Shown here one piece after another: positions 41,888-50,059 of a stretch of DNA of 64,000 bases (positions within the stretch are counted from its first letter, which is position 1; the number at the start of each line of letters is the position of its first letter). Source of the stretch: Bog-113 sp965226755 (GTDB lineage Bacteria; Acidobacteriota; Terriglobia; Bryobacterales; Bryobacteraceae); assembly GCA_965226755.1 (NCBI GenBank), contig CBDDDT010000003.1, positions 496,001-560,000 of the forward strand, read 5' to 3'. Position numbers and translations under genes: made by a program. The notes under the pieces were generated by a model that worked only from the letters and a program-made list of their open reading frames with translations, was not told where the DNA came from and searched no databases.

Positions 41888-42841
41888 GTGACACACATCA
41901 GCAAAGGAGGCTCGGAATTTCAGGCCGCAAAGAATTTCGACAAGGGGTTTAGGTGCCTTGTGGACCAAATTCAGACGAACGACCTAAAGCCCCCCGCAAT
42001 CGCGTTCGCCGCGAATATGGAAAGGGTTTCGTCTCTTCACTCGTTTGCGACCGAGCTGTTATTCTGGGCCAATAAACTCAACTATATAGCCAGATCATCA
42101 AGCCACAAGATACGCTCCGAAACCGGGAGGTCTGATTATGAGGCCAAGATTGATGACCTACTGACCCAAAAGTCCTCACTTCCCAAAGAAGACTGGACCC
42201 AATTTATTTCGGTGGACGTAGGGCGTTTTCATGACGTCATGATGCGACTGGAGAACGCCCACGCTGGAGAATCGCGCTACATAGAAGAGGGGTTTTCGTC
42301 TCTGATGTTCAGTATGGTAAGTGGATCATATGCGGCTTTTGAGACGTTCGCTTCGGATCTATGGCTGAATGCCGTGAGTCTTGATGCGCGACTTGCCCGC
42401 AACGTCATCGCTAATGCCTCGAATAAAAGTATAAAATTAGGCAAGCTGTTAGAGTCGAGATACGACCCCAAAACACAGGCAGGGCATTTTTTAAAAGAGC
42501 AAGGCTCCGTGAACCTTCAAACACTAGAAGGACTTCGAGATGCGTACGAAGACGCCCTCGGTGAGAAAATAGCTCCCCTTCGGTCGAATCCGGGCATTAT
42601 CAGAGCCAGCAAGGTTCGCAACCTCATTGCCCACAGAGCGGGGCTCGTTGACAGCATTTTTAAGTCTGAAATGGGAAAATTTCAGGAATTTGAGGGATGC
42701 AGGGTAGGCGAGTACCTGACGATGGCCGGACCGATGGTGTGCTCGCTAATTGATTCGTGCGTAAAGACTGCGATAGAATTAGCCTTATTCGTTGACGGTC
42801 GGATGCACGCTGATGGAACAGTCCCTAATACACGATCTTGA
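41888..42841 (+). CDS. HEPN-like domain protein
   Basis: A 317-residue, mostly helical protein. Near residue 255 it carries KVRNLIAHRAG, which fits the RxxxxH motif of HEPN ribonuclease domains, preceded by SSLMFSMVSGSYAAFETFAS as an early helix of the fold. HEPN proteins act in toxin-antitoxin and antiviral systems or as RNA-processing enzymes. The start is uncertain: GTG 41888 is used; TTG 41882 is also in frame. Base composition is clearly less GC-rich than in core genes, which suggests horizontal transfer. No nucleotidyltransferase partner is adjacent. Confidence 0.7.
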   Translation: MTHISKGGSEFQAAKNFDKGFRCLVDQIQTNDLKPPAIAFAANMERVSSLHSFATELLFWANKLNYIARSSSHKIRSETGRSDYEAKIDDLLTQKSSLPKEDWTQFISVDVGRFHDVMMRLENAHAGESRYIEEGFSSLMFSMVSGSYAAFETFASDLWLNAVSLDARLARNVIANASNKSIKLGKLLESRYDPKTQAGHFLKEQGSVNLQTLEGLRDAYEDALGEKIAPLRSNPGIIRASKVRNLIAHRAGLVDSIFKSEMGKFQEFEGCRVGEYLTMAGPMVCSLIDSCVKTAIELALFVDGRMHADGTVPNTRS

Positions 42842-43013
42842 CTTGAACGCCGTGTGAGGAATGGAACGGCTCACGTGGGTAGGAAATACAGGGATTTTGG
42901 TGCCCGTGCCACGAATGCAAGGGCAGCGGTAAGATGCTGACGGACCTCGGTCGGCGAGTTTTTAGGTTTGTCTCCGAGCAATTCGACGTTTGTTCGGTTC
43001 TTTCGTCTCAGCC

Positions 43014-43511
43014 TTAGCCCTGGTCGAGCATACTGTTTTCTATAGTTTTTGCCATCTCATCACGCAATGCCCGCTTAGCCGCAGATTCCAGAAGCGCCCT
43101 GGTCTTTTGTTCTACGACCCACCTCTTGGCTGCCTCTTGTCGCATCCGTTTTCGAGAAGTCTCGAGTTGCCGTTCTAGTTTCTTGGCTGCGGTAGCCTCG
43201 CTGGCAGCGGGCGGAATAGCTTTTAGGTGGCGGAGAGCATCATCAATCTGAAGAAAGCTGGAGTCTGGCCTAGCAATTCTTCGGGCATTTTCTAGATGCT
43301 GCGCGGAGGTCATTTTTTCAAAGGGCGGTTCGGCGTCACGCTTCGATTCAGTCACACTGGAAGGCGAAGGTCCATTGAACTGATCCGTATTCCTAATCAC
43401 TGCGACGAGCAGCAATAATACGGAAACACAAAGTGCAGCTGCCAACCACGCTCTCGGGCCACACTCTTGTCTACGCCGTGAGTACTGACGCCCCGCAGCC
43501 TCCGACCACAC
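43014..43511 (-). CDS. Uncharacterised single-span protein with coiled coil
   Basis: A 165-residue protein with one membrane segment (about 22-40, AWLAAALCVSVLLLLVAV) and a long charged helix after residue 65 that should form a coiled coil (AAKKLERQLETSRKRMRQEA). The segment DDALRHLKAIPP recalls small repeat-like proteins of mobile regions. A role cannot be assigned. It lies 26 bases downstream of another small membrane protein on the same strand. Confidence 0.6.
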   Translation of the reverse strand: MWSEAAGRQYSRRRQECGPRAWLAAALCVSVLLLLVAVIRNTDQFNGPSPSSVTESKRDAEPPFEKMTSAQHLENARRIARPDSSFLQIDDALRHLKAIPPAASEATAAKKLERQLETSRKRMRQEAAKRWVVEQKTRALLESAAKRALRDEMAKTIENSMLDQG

Positions 43512-43537
43512 AGCCGTGAGACTACTTCCAGTCGATC

Positions 43538-43924
43538 TTAACCCTTTTCACCTGGACCGCCTGCGCTGAAGCTCTTCGGTGAGTGTCGGCAGAGCTCGCT
43601 CATCCAGACAACAACCTCTTTGAAAGCCTCTTCGCTTGCATACGGGAAGCTGTGTCTCATTCCGTCAGTCTGCTCATCCGCAAGACCGAGCGATCTGAAT
43701 TTGCCCGGGGGCGCTAGTTCCGCACTTAGATCGTAGATCGGACTTAACAAAGCCGCGTCGAAACCGAACGGCAGATTTATCAATGTGACTAAGACAATTA
43801 GAATCAAGATTGGAACTCCAGGCACACCAACAATGGTAGAAGTCACAACAGCAAAGACAATCGGATTTAGTATCACAAACCCAATCCCAACGCTAACCAG
43901 AGCACATATAAATTGCGGCGCCAA
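43538..43924 (-). CDS. Uncharacterised membrane protein
   Basis: A 128-residue protein. Residues 5-55 form two closely spaced hydrophobic segments; residues 60-115 are soluble (FRSLGLADEQTDGMRHSFPY, then EAFKEVVVWMSEL). The soluble part looks like a genuine folded domain. It lies between a small CxxC protein and the coiled-coil protein, all on the minus strand and closely spaced, likely one operon. No family recognised. Confidence 0.55.
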   Translation of the reverse strand: MAPQFICALVSVGIGFVILNPIVFAVVTSTIVGVPGVPILILIVLVTLINLPFGFDAALLSPIYDLSAELAPPGKFRSLGLADEQTDGMRHSFPYASEEAFKEVVVWMSELCRHSPKSFSAGGPGEKG

Positions 43925-43991
43925 GTAAATGCGGCGGTTCTGCGATCGGAGGGTCGCAATTGCGCCGTCGGCAACGCGGTAGTCACAGGTC

Positions 43992-44168
43992 CTATTCGAG
44001 GCGCTTGCCGACGTGTTGTTCCAGTTCCATTACGTAGCGCGAGGGAACTTCGCCACGGCCGCAATGCGGGCAGTCTCGCATCAAGATTCCATCGGCGGCG
44101 AAGATCAGTGTTCCGGGGGCATGGAACGGTTCAGTTTCTTTTCGGACGAATTTCACGGCTGATTCCAT
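43992..44168 (-). CDS. Small CxxC protein (58 residues)
   Basis: An ORF from ATG 44168, with GAGAGGAA about 8 bases upstream, encodes 58 residues. It contains MRDCPHCGRGEVPSRYVMEL, a CxxC knuckle, and an upstream strand GTLIFAADGILM. One CxxC could bind zinc with the His between or in a dimer. It is upstream of two small membrane protein genes on the same strand. Confidence 0.55.
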   Translation of the reverse strand: MESAVKFVRKETEPFHAPGTLIFAADGILMRDCPHCGRGEVPSRYVMELEQHVGKRLE

Positions 44169-44286
44169 AAAAGAGTTCCTCTCTCACTATTCGAGTTCTC
44201 GCTTCGTCTCGGATAGGGGTTGACTCCAACGGAGCCGGGGAACTCAGTGTCCGCATAGCGCCTGAAGCCACTCGGACTGAAGGTCA

Positions 44287-44313
44287 AGAGAGAGAGAGAG
44301 AGAGAGAGAGAGA
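44287..44313. repeat. AG dinucleotide tract
   Basis: 27 bases of uninterrupted alternating A and G, a simple repeat of 13.5 units. Immediately after it the 12-base word CTGATTCCATAA repeats the one at 44159-44170, around the start of the CxxC gene. Confidence 0.9.
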
Positions 44314-44727
44314 CTGATTCCATAAACCTGCATCGCAGCGGCCAGTCGGGCGTCTTAGGTAGGCTTCCCGGCACAGTGAAAAAGCGCCCCAGGCGTTCGG
44401 TTTCCACTCGCGCCGCAGCCGTGGACAAGTCACGACCCTTTACCCTCGATCGAGCGCGTCGCAACGGTCGAGAACTCAATCAAATTTTCGCGACGCCAGG
44501 TAAAGCCGGCGGTTCTGTGGTCCGGGGGGCGGGCGTCGAGCACGGACTCGACCGGGCGGAGTCAACCCTGTCACGGCCGTTCTTGCTCATTTTCCGTTCC
44601 TGCCTTATGCCGCAAGTGTGATCGTGGTCGCCAACAGAAGAAATGCTGGCGACCACCTTGCCATGCGTAACCTGACCAGACCGAGCGAAGCCCCGCCAAA
44701 CCAACCGAACCGTGCCGGGTGTGTTGC

Positions 44728-44919
44728 TTAGCCCCTCCAAACCAGAGACCGCCAGTCGGGAGGGATGACGCCGTCACGAAGAGCGCCGGCCTTGAAGTAT
44801 GTCGCGAACTCTCTTTGACGCACTTCCGGCTCAACGGAATCCCGGTATACCAAAACACATGCCGTAACGGAATCTTTGTGGACATCGATGCCGCAACAGC
44901 GCGAATATAAGATCTGCAT
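44728..44919 (-). pseudogene. IS110-family transposase, N-terminal fragment
   Basis: The frame from ATG 44919 begins MQILYSRCCGIDVHKDSVTA, the start of IS110 transposases (GIDVHK carries the first Asp of the DEDD site), and continues through VRQREFATYF before ending after 63 residues. The normal protein is about 350-450 residues, so most of the gene and the Ser-containing C-terminal domain are lost. Confidence 0.8.
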
Positions 44920-45481
44920 ATACGCTCCTTTCGCCGCCGGGTGTGGACGCAGAAAAGAAACCAGACATTCCTTCTCGTGCTCTCCCGCCTTGCGGCGGAA
45001 GGCAACACTGCGTTGTGCCAAAAGAGCGTCCGGCCAGATTCACAAACGGGCTCGAAGCACCAGACGGGGGCCGGCTTTAGGTACCCTGCGGCACCTCCAT
45101 CATGCCGCTATTGGCGCCCGTTTTCATCCCTCGTTGTGGGCTAAGCGAAGCGCGCCCGTGGGTGAATGACAACGAAATTCCCACAAAAATCCCAATAACA
45201 TCAGTAACTTGCGCGCCATCCCCTCATCCCACAGCCAACTCACCTGCGAAGCTGAAGCCGGGACCAGCCAAGCGGAAGGGGCAAATGAGCGAAGCGAAAA
45301 TCGAAATGACCGAACCAAAATCCGGAATGCGCGAAGCGCAAGGCCAAAAACCAACCCTAAGATTCTTTCAGATCCAAAGAATCTTCAAGGTCCCCAACCG
45401 CCGCACTCACCGAAAATCAAGCCAAACCCCTGCAACCAATCAACTTACCCAAAAATGAGATTTGTTTCGCAAAAAATGTTT

Positions 45482-46279
45482 TCAGCTCCGCGCGGGCTTG
45501 CGAAACGCCGCCGCGCCCAGGCCGATCTGATGCCGCAGCGCCATCGGCATCCAGCGGTACGCCCGCAGCCCGGACCGGTAACGCCGCCCCGGAATCACGA
45601 AAAGCTTTCCCGCCTTCAATCCCGCGAGCGACTCGCGCACCACACGGTCCGCCGCCAGCCACATCCATCCCGGAATCCGGCTCGTGTCCATGGCCAGCGC
45701 CTCATGGAACTCCGTCCTCGTGTATCCCGGGCACAGCGCCTGCACCCGCACCCGCGACCCGGTCAGTTTCAACTCCAGAAACAATCCCTCGGTGAATCGG
45801 TTCACCCACGCCTTCGTTGCGCAATAACTCACGCTGCCGGCCGTCACCATGAAACCCGCCACCGACGATACGTTAATGATGCCGCCCCGGTTCCGCGCGA
45901 CCATGCCGGGCAAAGCCGCGTGACACAGCCGCATCGTCGCCAGCACGTGCAGCCGGTGCATGCGGTCCTGATCCTCCCGCGCCGATTTCACAAACGTGCC
46001 CAGCGTCCCGAATCCCGCGTTGTTCACCAGCAGTTCCAGATTCTCCGCCGCGCGAATCCGCGCCTCCACGCGCTCCACATCGCTCTCAGCCGTCAGATCC
46101 GCCGCCAGCACCTCGCAACGCACGTTATGGATCGCCGTGATTTGATCCCGCACCTGATTAAGCCGTTCCGCCCGGCGCGCAATCAGCAGCAGATCGTATC
46201 CCTGCGCCGCGATCTGTCGCGCAAACTCCGCGCCCATTCCCGCCGACGCTCCCGTAATCAATGCCAGTGGACGCTCCAT
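45482..46279 (-). CDS. Short-chain dehydrogenase/reductase
   Basis: A 265-residue classical SDR. TGASAGMG (residues 10-17) binds the cofactor, LLVNNAGFG lies near 85, the catalytic Ser is in INVSSVAGF and the Tyr/Lys pair in SYCATKAWV near 152. The Arg residues after the second strand (LIARRAERL) favour NADPH. The C-terminal extension (SGLRAYRWMPMALRHQIGL) could touch the membrane, as in DltE-like family members. Substrate unknown. Confidence 0.92.
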   Translation of the reverse strand: MERPLALITGASAGMGAEFARQIAAQGYDLLLIARRAERLNQVRDQITAIHNVRCEVLAADLTAESDVERVEARIRAAENLELLVNNAGFGTLGTFVKSAREDQDRMHRLHVLATMRLCHAALPGMVARNRGGIINVSSVAGFMVTAGSVSYCATKAWVNRFTEGLFLELKLTGSRVRVQALCPGYTRTEFHEALAMDTSRIPGWMWLAADRVVRESLAGLKAGKLFVIPGRRYRSGLRAYRWMPMALRHQIGLGAAAFRKPARS

Positions 46280-46318
46280 GCGGAGTCATTATCCTCCGGA
46301 TCGTCCGGTAAAACGCGC

Positions 46319-46717
46319 TTACGCCCGCCGCATCCGCCCGTATTCCTTCAAAATGCACCGGTCCATCACCACCGTCAAACCGGCTGCCCGCGCGCGCGCC
46401 GCGGCCTCTTCATGCACCACGTCCTCCTGCATCCAGATCGTGTGCGCGCCTTTGCGGATCGCCGCCTCCACAATCGCCGGAACAAACTCCGGCCTGCGAA
46501 AAATGTTCACGATGTCGATCGGCTCAGGCGCCTCATCCAGGGTCCGATACACCTTCTCGCCCAAAATCTCCGTCTCGTTCGGATTCACGGGAATGATCCG
46601 GTATCCGGCCGATTGCATGTATTCGGAAACGCCATAGCTCGCGCGCAGGCGGTTGCTCGAAAGCCCCACCACGGCGATCGTCTTCGATCCGTTGAATATC
46701 TCGGCGAGCGTCTTCAT
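46319..46717 (-). CDS. yccU: CoA-binding protein, YccU-like
   Basis: A 132-residue protein of the CoA_binding_2 family. It has the Rossmann start KTIAVVGLSSNRLRASYGV, then YRIIPVNPNETEILGEKVY and HTIWMQEDVVHEEA, all typical of YccU. It binds CoA-like ligands; its role is unclear. ATG 46717 is used; the frame stays open upstream but adds an unrelated stretch. A decayed copy of its 5' end lies between it and rluB. Confidence 0.9.
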   Translation of the reverse strand: MKTLAEIFNGSKTIAVVGLSSNRLRASYGVSEYMQSAGYRIIPVNPNETEILGEKVYRTLDEAPEPIDIVNIFRRPEFVPAIVEAAIRKGAHTIWMQEDVVHEEAAARARAAGLTVVMDRCILKEYGRMRRA

Positions 46718-46836
46718 TCTTCTTCCTTGCGCGCGGGCACTCTGGAATCCTCCCTTGACGTGCCCGCTAGAAGGAGGAGAATGTTCATACGAACCGCTCA
46801 GCGCCCGTGCGCAAAAAAGCAGATTCGAACCCAACG

Positions 46837-46929
46837 TCAGCTAATTTTTTCAGGCAATCCTGTTCTCTGAGCGGCCGGCCGAACGGCGATCTTCCTCAAT
46901 CCCGCGAATATCTCAGCGAGCGTCTTCAC
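46837..46929 (-). pseudogene. Decayed duplicate of the yccU 5' end
   Basis: From GTG 46929, inside the end of rluB, a 30-codon frame reads VKTLAEIFAGLRKIAV, matching MKTLAEIFNGSKTIAV of YccU, then diverges and stops. The DNA match includes the sequence upstream of the start (GGAAGAAGA), spanning about 45 bases. The repeat also supplies the last codons of rluB. Confidence 0.7.
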
Positions 46930-47668
46930 TCTTCTTCCCTGCCCGCGGCGCCCGCGGCGTCCTCTGCAACTTCTGCACTTCCTCCGGACCCAAATACCGG
47001 AACTCGCCCGGCTTCATCGGACCCAGCGACAGCTCCCCGATCTTCACCCGTTTCAACTTCTCCACCAGGACGCCCGAATGTTTGAACATCATCCGGATCT
47101 GGTTCTTGCGCCCCTCGAACAGGCGCACTTCGTACCACGGATTCTGCGCCGCCCGAATCAGCTTCAAACCCGCCGGCGCCGTCCGCCTTCCCTCAATCGG
47201 AAGTCCCTGCCGGAACTGCTCTTCCTGGTCGTGCGACAAAGTTCCCGTCACCTTCACCAGGTATGTCTTCGCCACGTGCGATTCTTTCGACGTCAGCTTG
47301 TTCGCGAAATCCCCGTCGTTGGTCAGCAGCAGCAAACCCTCGCTGTTGTAATCCAGACGGCCCACTGGGTACACCCGCTCTTTCACGCCGCGCAGCAGGT
47401 CCATCACGGTCGCGCGTCCTTCCGGATCGCTCACCGTCGTCACGCACTGCACCGGCTTGTAAATCGCCATGTAGATCAGGTGCTTCGGCGCGCGCAACAG
47501 CTTCCCGTTCACTTTGATGTGGTCGGTGTCCAGATCCGCCTTCGATCCCAGCTCCGTCACCACCGCGCCATTCACCGTCACCAGTCCGGCCTTCATCATC
47601 TCCTCGGCCTTCCGGCGCGATGCCACTCCGGCCGTCGAAATGATCTTCTGCAAGCGTTCCAGCGCCAT
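46913..47668 (-). CDS. rluB: 23S rRNA pseudouridine synthase, RluB-type
   Basis: A 251-residue enzyme with an N-terminal S4 RNA-binding domain (ERLQKIISTAGVASRRKAEE) and an RsuA-type catalytic domain. The catalytic Asp is in VYPVGRLDYNSEGLLLLTND. Closest in layout to RluB/RluE; it would convert a uridine of 23S rRNA to pseudouridine. Its ATG directly follows the scpB stop, so the scpA-scpB-rluB order seen in many bacteria is kept. Confidence 0.93.
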   Translation of the reverse strand: MALERLQKIISTAGVASRRKAEEMMKAGLVTVNGAVVTELGSKADLDTDHIKVNGKLLRAPKHLIYMAIYKPVQCVTTVSDPEGRATVMDLLRGVKERVYPVGRLDYNSEGLLLLTNDGDFANKLTSKESHVAKTYLVKVTGTLSHDQEEQFRQGLPIEGRRTAPAGLKLIRAAQNPWYEVRLFEGRKNQIRMMFKHSGVLVEKLKRVKIGELSLGPMKPGEFRYLGPEEVQKLQRTPRAPRAGKKSEDAR

Positions 47669-48346
47669 TTAGGAGGAAGCCTCTTCCGGCGCCGCTGTCT
47701 CGGTCTCATCCGCCATCGACATGCGCGCCAGTTCATCGAACTCTTTCAGCGACGGCAGCTCGTTCAAATCGCGCAGTCCGAACTGCACCAGGAACTCGCG
47801 CGTGGTCTTATACAAAATCGGTTTCCCGATTACGTTCTTCCTGCCCGCCGCCGCCACCAGCTTGCGGTCGATCAGCGTCTTCAGAACGCCCGCGCCCTGC
47901 ACTCCCCGGATCTCCATGATTTCGGGCGCCGTAATCGGCTGCTTGTATGCCACAACCGCCAGCGTCTCCAGCGCGGGCAGCGACAGCTTCAGCGGCGGCT
48001 TCAGGTTCTTCACGAAAGCCCGGACGCTTTCGTGGTGTTCCGCCTTCGTCGCCATCTTGTAGCCGCCCGCTATTTCCTGAATTGTGAGCCCGTGCTCCGG
48101 CCGCGCGAACTCCGCCGTCAGCTCGGCCAGAAGACTGCTCACGCGCTCACGCGGTTGCCGCAAAGCCGCCGCCATCTGTTCCATCGTGAGCGGTTCGTCG
48201 GTGATGTAGATGATCGCTTCCAGAATGGCGCGCAACTGGGCGTCCGTCCGGTCGACGATCACTTCCTCGGCTTCGGCTTCGAGCGTCAGCTCCTCGCTCG
48301 TCTCGATCGCCACTTCTTCGGGCGCGGATGCTTCCTGGTTTTCCAT
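47669..48346 (-). CDS. scpB: Segregation and condensation protein B
   Basis: A 225-residue ScpB, the winged-helix partner of SMC-ScpA in chromosome segregation. Characteristic parts are AILEAIIYITDEPLTMEQMA, then LKLSLPALETLAVVAYKQPI and GVLKTLIDRKLVAAAGRK. The N- and C-terminal ends are Glu-rich. It lies 12 bases after scpA and abuts rluB. Confidence 0.95.
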   Translation of the reverse strand: MENQEASAPEEVAIETSEELTLEAEAEEVIVDRTDAQLRAILEAIIYITDEPLTMEQMAAALRQPRERVSSLLAELTAEFARPEHGLTIQEIAGGYKMATKAEHHESVRAFVKNLKPPLKLSLPALETLAVVAYKQPITAPEIMEIRGVQGAGVLKTLIDRKLVAAAGRKNVIGKPILYKTTREFLVQFGLRDLNELPSLKEFDELARMSMADETETAAPEEASS

Positions 48347-48358
48347 GCGGATTGCGAT

Positions 48359-49147
48359 CTAGCTGTATTCTTCTTCCACCGTCGCCGGCTCGGTCCCGTC
48401 GAAAGCCGCTTCAAACTCCGCGCTCTTGATCAGCGCGATCTCGCCGAACAGGTCCTTCTGCGTGATCTGCACCGCCTGGCGCTTCACCAGCTCCAGCACC
48501 GCCAGAAACACGCAGATCATCGCCCGGCGCGTCCGCTGTTTCTCGATCAATTGGATGATGAACAGCGGCTTATCCCGGCGCGTCTGGTCGAGCAGCGTCC
48601 GCAGATGCAGGATCATGTCGCTCACCGTGACCTCTTCGCCGGTCACTTCATATACCGGTCTCGATTTCGCGCGGTCGATCACTTCGCCGAACGCCTTGAT
48701 CAGGTCGAAGAGGTTTACATCCAGCCCCGGACCCTCGTCGTCCTCGGCCAGATATTGCGCCATCCGCGGGTTCGACCAGACGTTCTCTTCGATCATCCGC
48801 TTCTGCTGCAGCATCTCCGCCGCGTTCTTATACCGCTCGTGCTCCAGCAGCCGGTTCACCAATTCCGTGCGCGGGTCTTCTTCCTCCTGCCCCGGCGCTT
48901 GCAGGGCCGGATCGGTCGGCAGCAGCATCCGCGATTTGATGTGGATCAGCGTCGCCGCCATGAAAATGAACTCCGCTCCCACGTCGATGTCCCGCTCGCG
49001 CGCCTGGTCCAGATACGCCAGGTATTGCGACGTGATCGCGGCGATCGGGATGTCGCGGATGTCGATCTTCTGCGCGCGGATCAGATCGAGCAGAAGGTCC
49101 AGGGGGCCGTCGTAGTGCTCGAGATGGAACTTCAACGGCGAATTCAC
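48359..49147 (-). CDS. scpA: Segregation and condensation protein A
   Basis: A 262-residue kleisin. The N-terminal domain has FHLEHYDGPLDLLLDLIRAQ and IDIRDIPIAAITSQYL, the classic ScpA start; the C-terminal winged helix (VFLAVLELVKRQAVQITQKD) would bind the SMC head. It is the first gene of the scpA-scpB-rluB operon and diverges from the MoxR gene 70 bases away. Confidence 0.95.
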   Translation of the reverse strand: MNSPLKFHLEHYDGPLDLLLDLIRAQKIDIRDIPIAAITSQYLAYLDQARERDIDVGAEFIFMAATLIHIKSRMLLPTDPALQAPGQEEEDPRTELVNRLLEHERYKNAAEMLQQKRMIEENVWSNPRMAQYLAEDDEGPGLDVNLFDLIKAFGEVIDRAKSRPVYEVTGEEVTVSDMILHLRTLLDQTRRDKPLFIIQLIEKQRTRRAMICVFLAVLELVKRQAVQITQKDLFGEIALIKSAEFEAAFDGTEPATVEEEYS

Positions 49148-49216
49148 GGAACTTCCCAGTTTCGCACAGGAACCGCGGCGCCGTTATGGCCCTCGGCATG
49201 CGCGAAAATAAAGCAG

Positions 49217-50059
49217 ATGACGGTTGACATAGAAGGCGTCACGCTCCACCTCGCCCATCCCGACGTGCTCCCCATACGCTGGGTCGGGCAGGAAGAACTC
49301 ATGCGCCAGCTCCTCGCGGCCTGGTTGGTCGTGAGCGACCAGGATATCCCCATGAACCCGCGCCTGCTCGGGAAGCCGGGCGTCGGCAAAACCACGCTGG
49401 CCTACGCCGCCGCGCACCGCATGGGACGCGATGTCTACATCCTCCAGGGCACGCTCGACACGCGGCCTGAAGATCTTCTGGTCACGCCGGTCATCGAGGG
49501 CGCCGGCCGTTTGCGCTACGTCGCTTCCCCGCTCGTCACCGCCATGATCATGGGCGGCATCGCCATCCTTGATGAAGGCAACCGCATGAGCGAGAAAAGC
49601 TGGGCCAGTCTCGCGCCCCTGCTCGATGCCCGGCGCTATGTTGAATCCGTCGTGGCCGGCGTAAAGATCAAAGCCCATCCCAATTTCCGTCTCGTCACCA
49701 CCATGAATGACGACGCCTCCACCTTCGATCTGCCCGAGTACATCCACTCGCGCCTCCAGCCGCAGATCATGATCGACTTTCCCGAGCGCGACGAGGAGTA
49801 CCAGATCCTGAAAGAGAACCTGCCCTTCGCCGAAGAGCGCGTCCTCCAGTACGTCACCGACTTCCTTCAGCAGGCCCACGCGGCCGATGAGAGCTACACC
49901 GCCCGCGATGGCATCAACGTCGCGCGGTTCGCGATCAAGCTCAAAAGCCTGGCTACCGATCGCAGTCACGACACCCTGGCCCTGGAGACGTCCATCTCCG
50001 AAATTCTCGGCGAAGAGGCATTGAGGTATGTCCGGCGAATCCGTCCCGTCACCAAATAG
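49217..50059 (+). CDS. MoxR-like AAA+ ATPase
   Basis: A 280-residue AAA_5/MoxR-type ATPase. Walker A is LLGKPGVGKTTLAYA near residue 52, Walker B GGIAILDEGNRMSE near 120, sensor 1 in FRLVTTMNDD, and YIHSRLQPQIMIDFP carries the Arg finger region. MoxR ATPases act as chaperones, usually with a von Willebrand A protein. Here the partner, overlapping by 32 bases, is instead a large unknown protein. ATG 49217 is chosen because the frame upstream runs antisense to scpA and scpB. Confidence 0.9.
   Translation: MTVDIEGVTLHLAHPDVLPIRWVGQEELMRQLLAAWLVVSDQDIPMNPRLLGKPGVGKTTLAYAAAHRMGRDVYILQGTLDTRPEDLLVTPVIEGAGRLRYVASPLVTAMIMGGIAILDEGNRMSEKSWASLAPLLDARRYVESVVAGVKIKAHPNFRLVTTMNDDASTFDLPEYIHSRLQPQIMIDFPERDEEYQILKENLPFAEERVLQYVTDFLQQAHAADESYTARDGINVARFAIKLKSLATDRSHDTLALETSISEILGEEALRYVRRIRPVTK

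Larger units (their letters stand above)
44169..45481. other. 1.3-kb intergenic region with element debris
   Basis: It contains the AG dinucleotide tract and the IS110 fragment listed separately, and a short motif around 44493-44530 that resembles 43915-43957. The stretch 44920-45481 shows no gene; 45285-45390 is rich in loosely repeated CGAAGCG and AAATC words. Probably an old insertion hot spot. Confidence 0.4.

Noticed and set aside
41903..41910. AAAGGAGG, a strong ribosome-site match near the HEPN-like start
   Set aside because: No in-frame start codon lies at a proper distance after it; it falls inside the coding frame.
44153..44479. Minus-strand frame of 108 codons
   Set aside because: Its middle is a Ser-Leu run produced by the AG tract, and its end overlaps the ribosome site and start of the CxxC gene.
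46820..46836. ATTCGAACCC, resembling a tRNA T-arm
   Set aside because: No acceptor stem or anticodon arm could be found on either side.
47078..49216. Long 5' extension of the MoxR frame
   Set aside because: It is antisense to rluB, scpB and scpA, which have clear domains. MoxR similarity begins at 49217.
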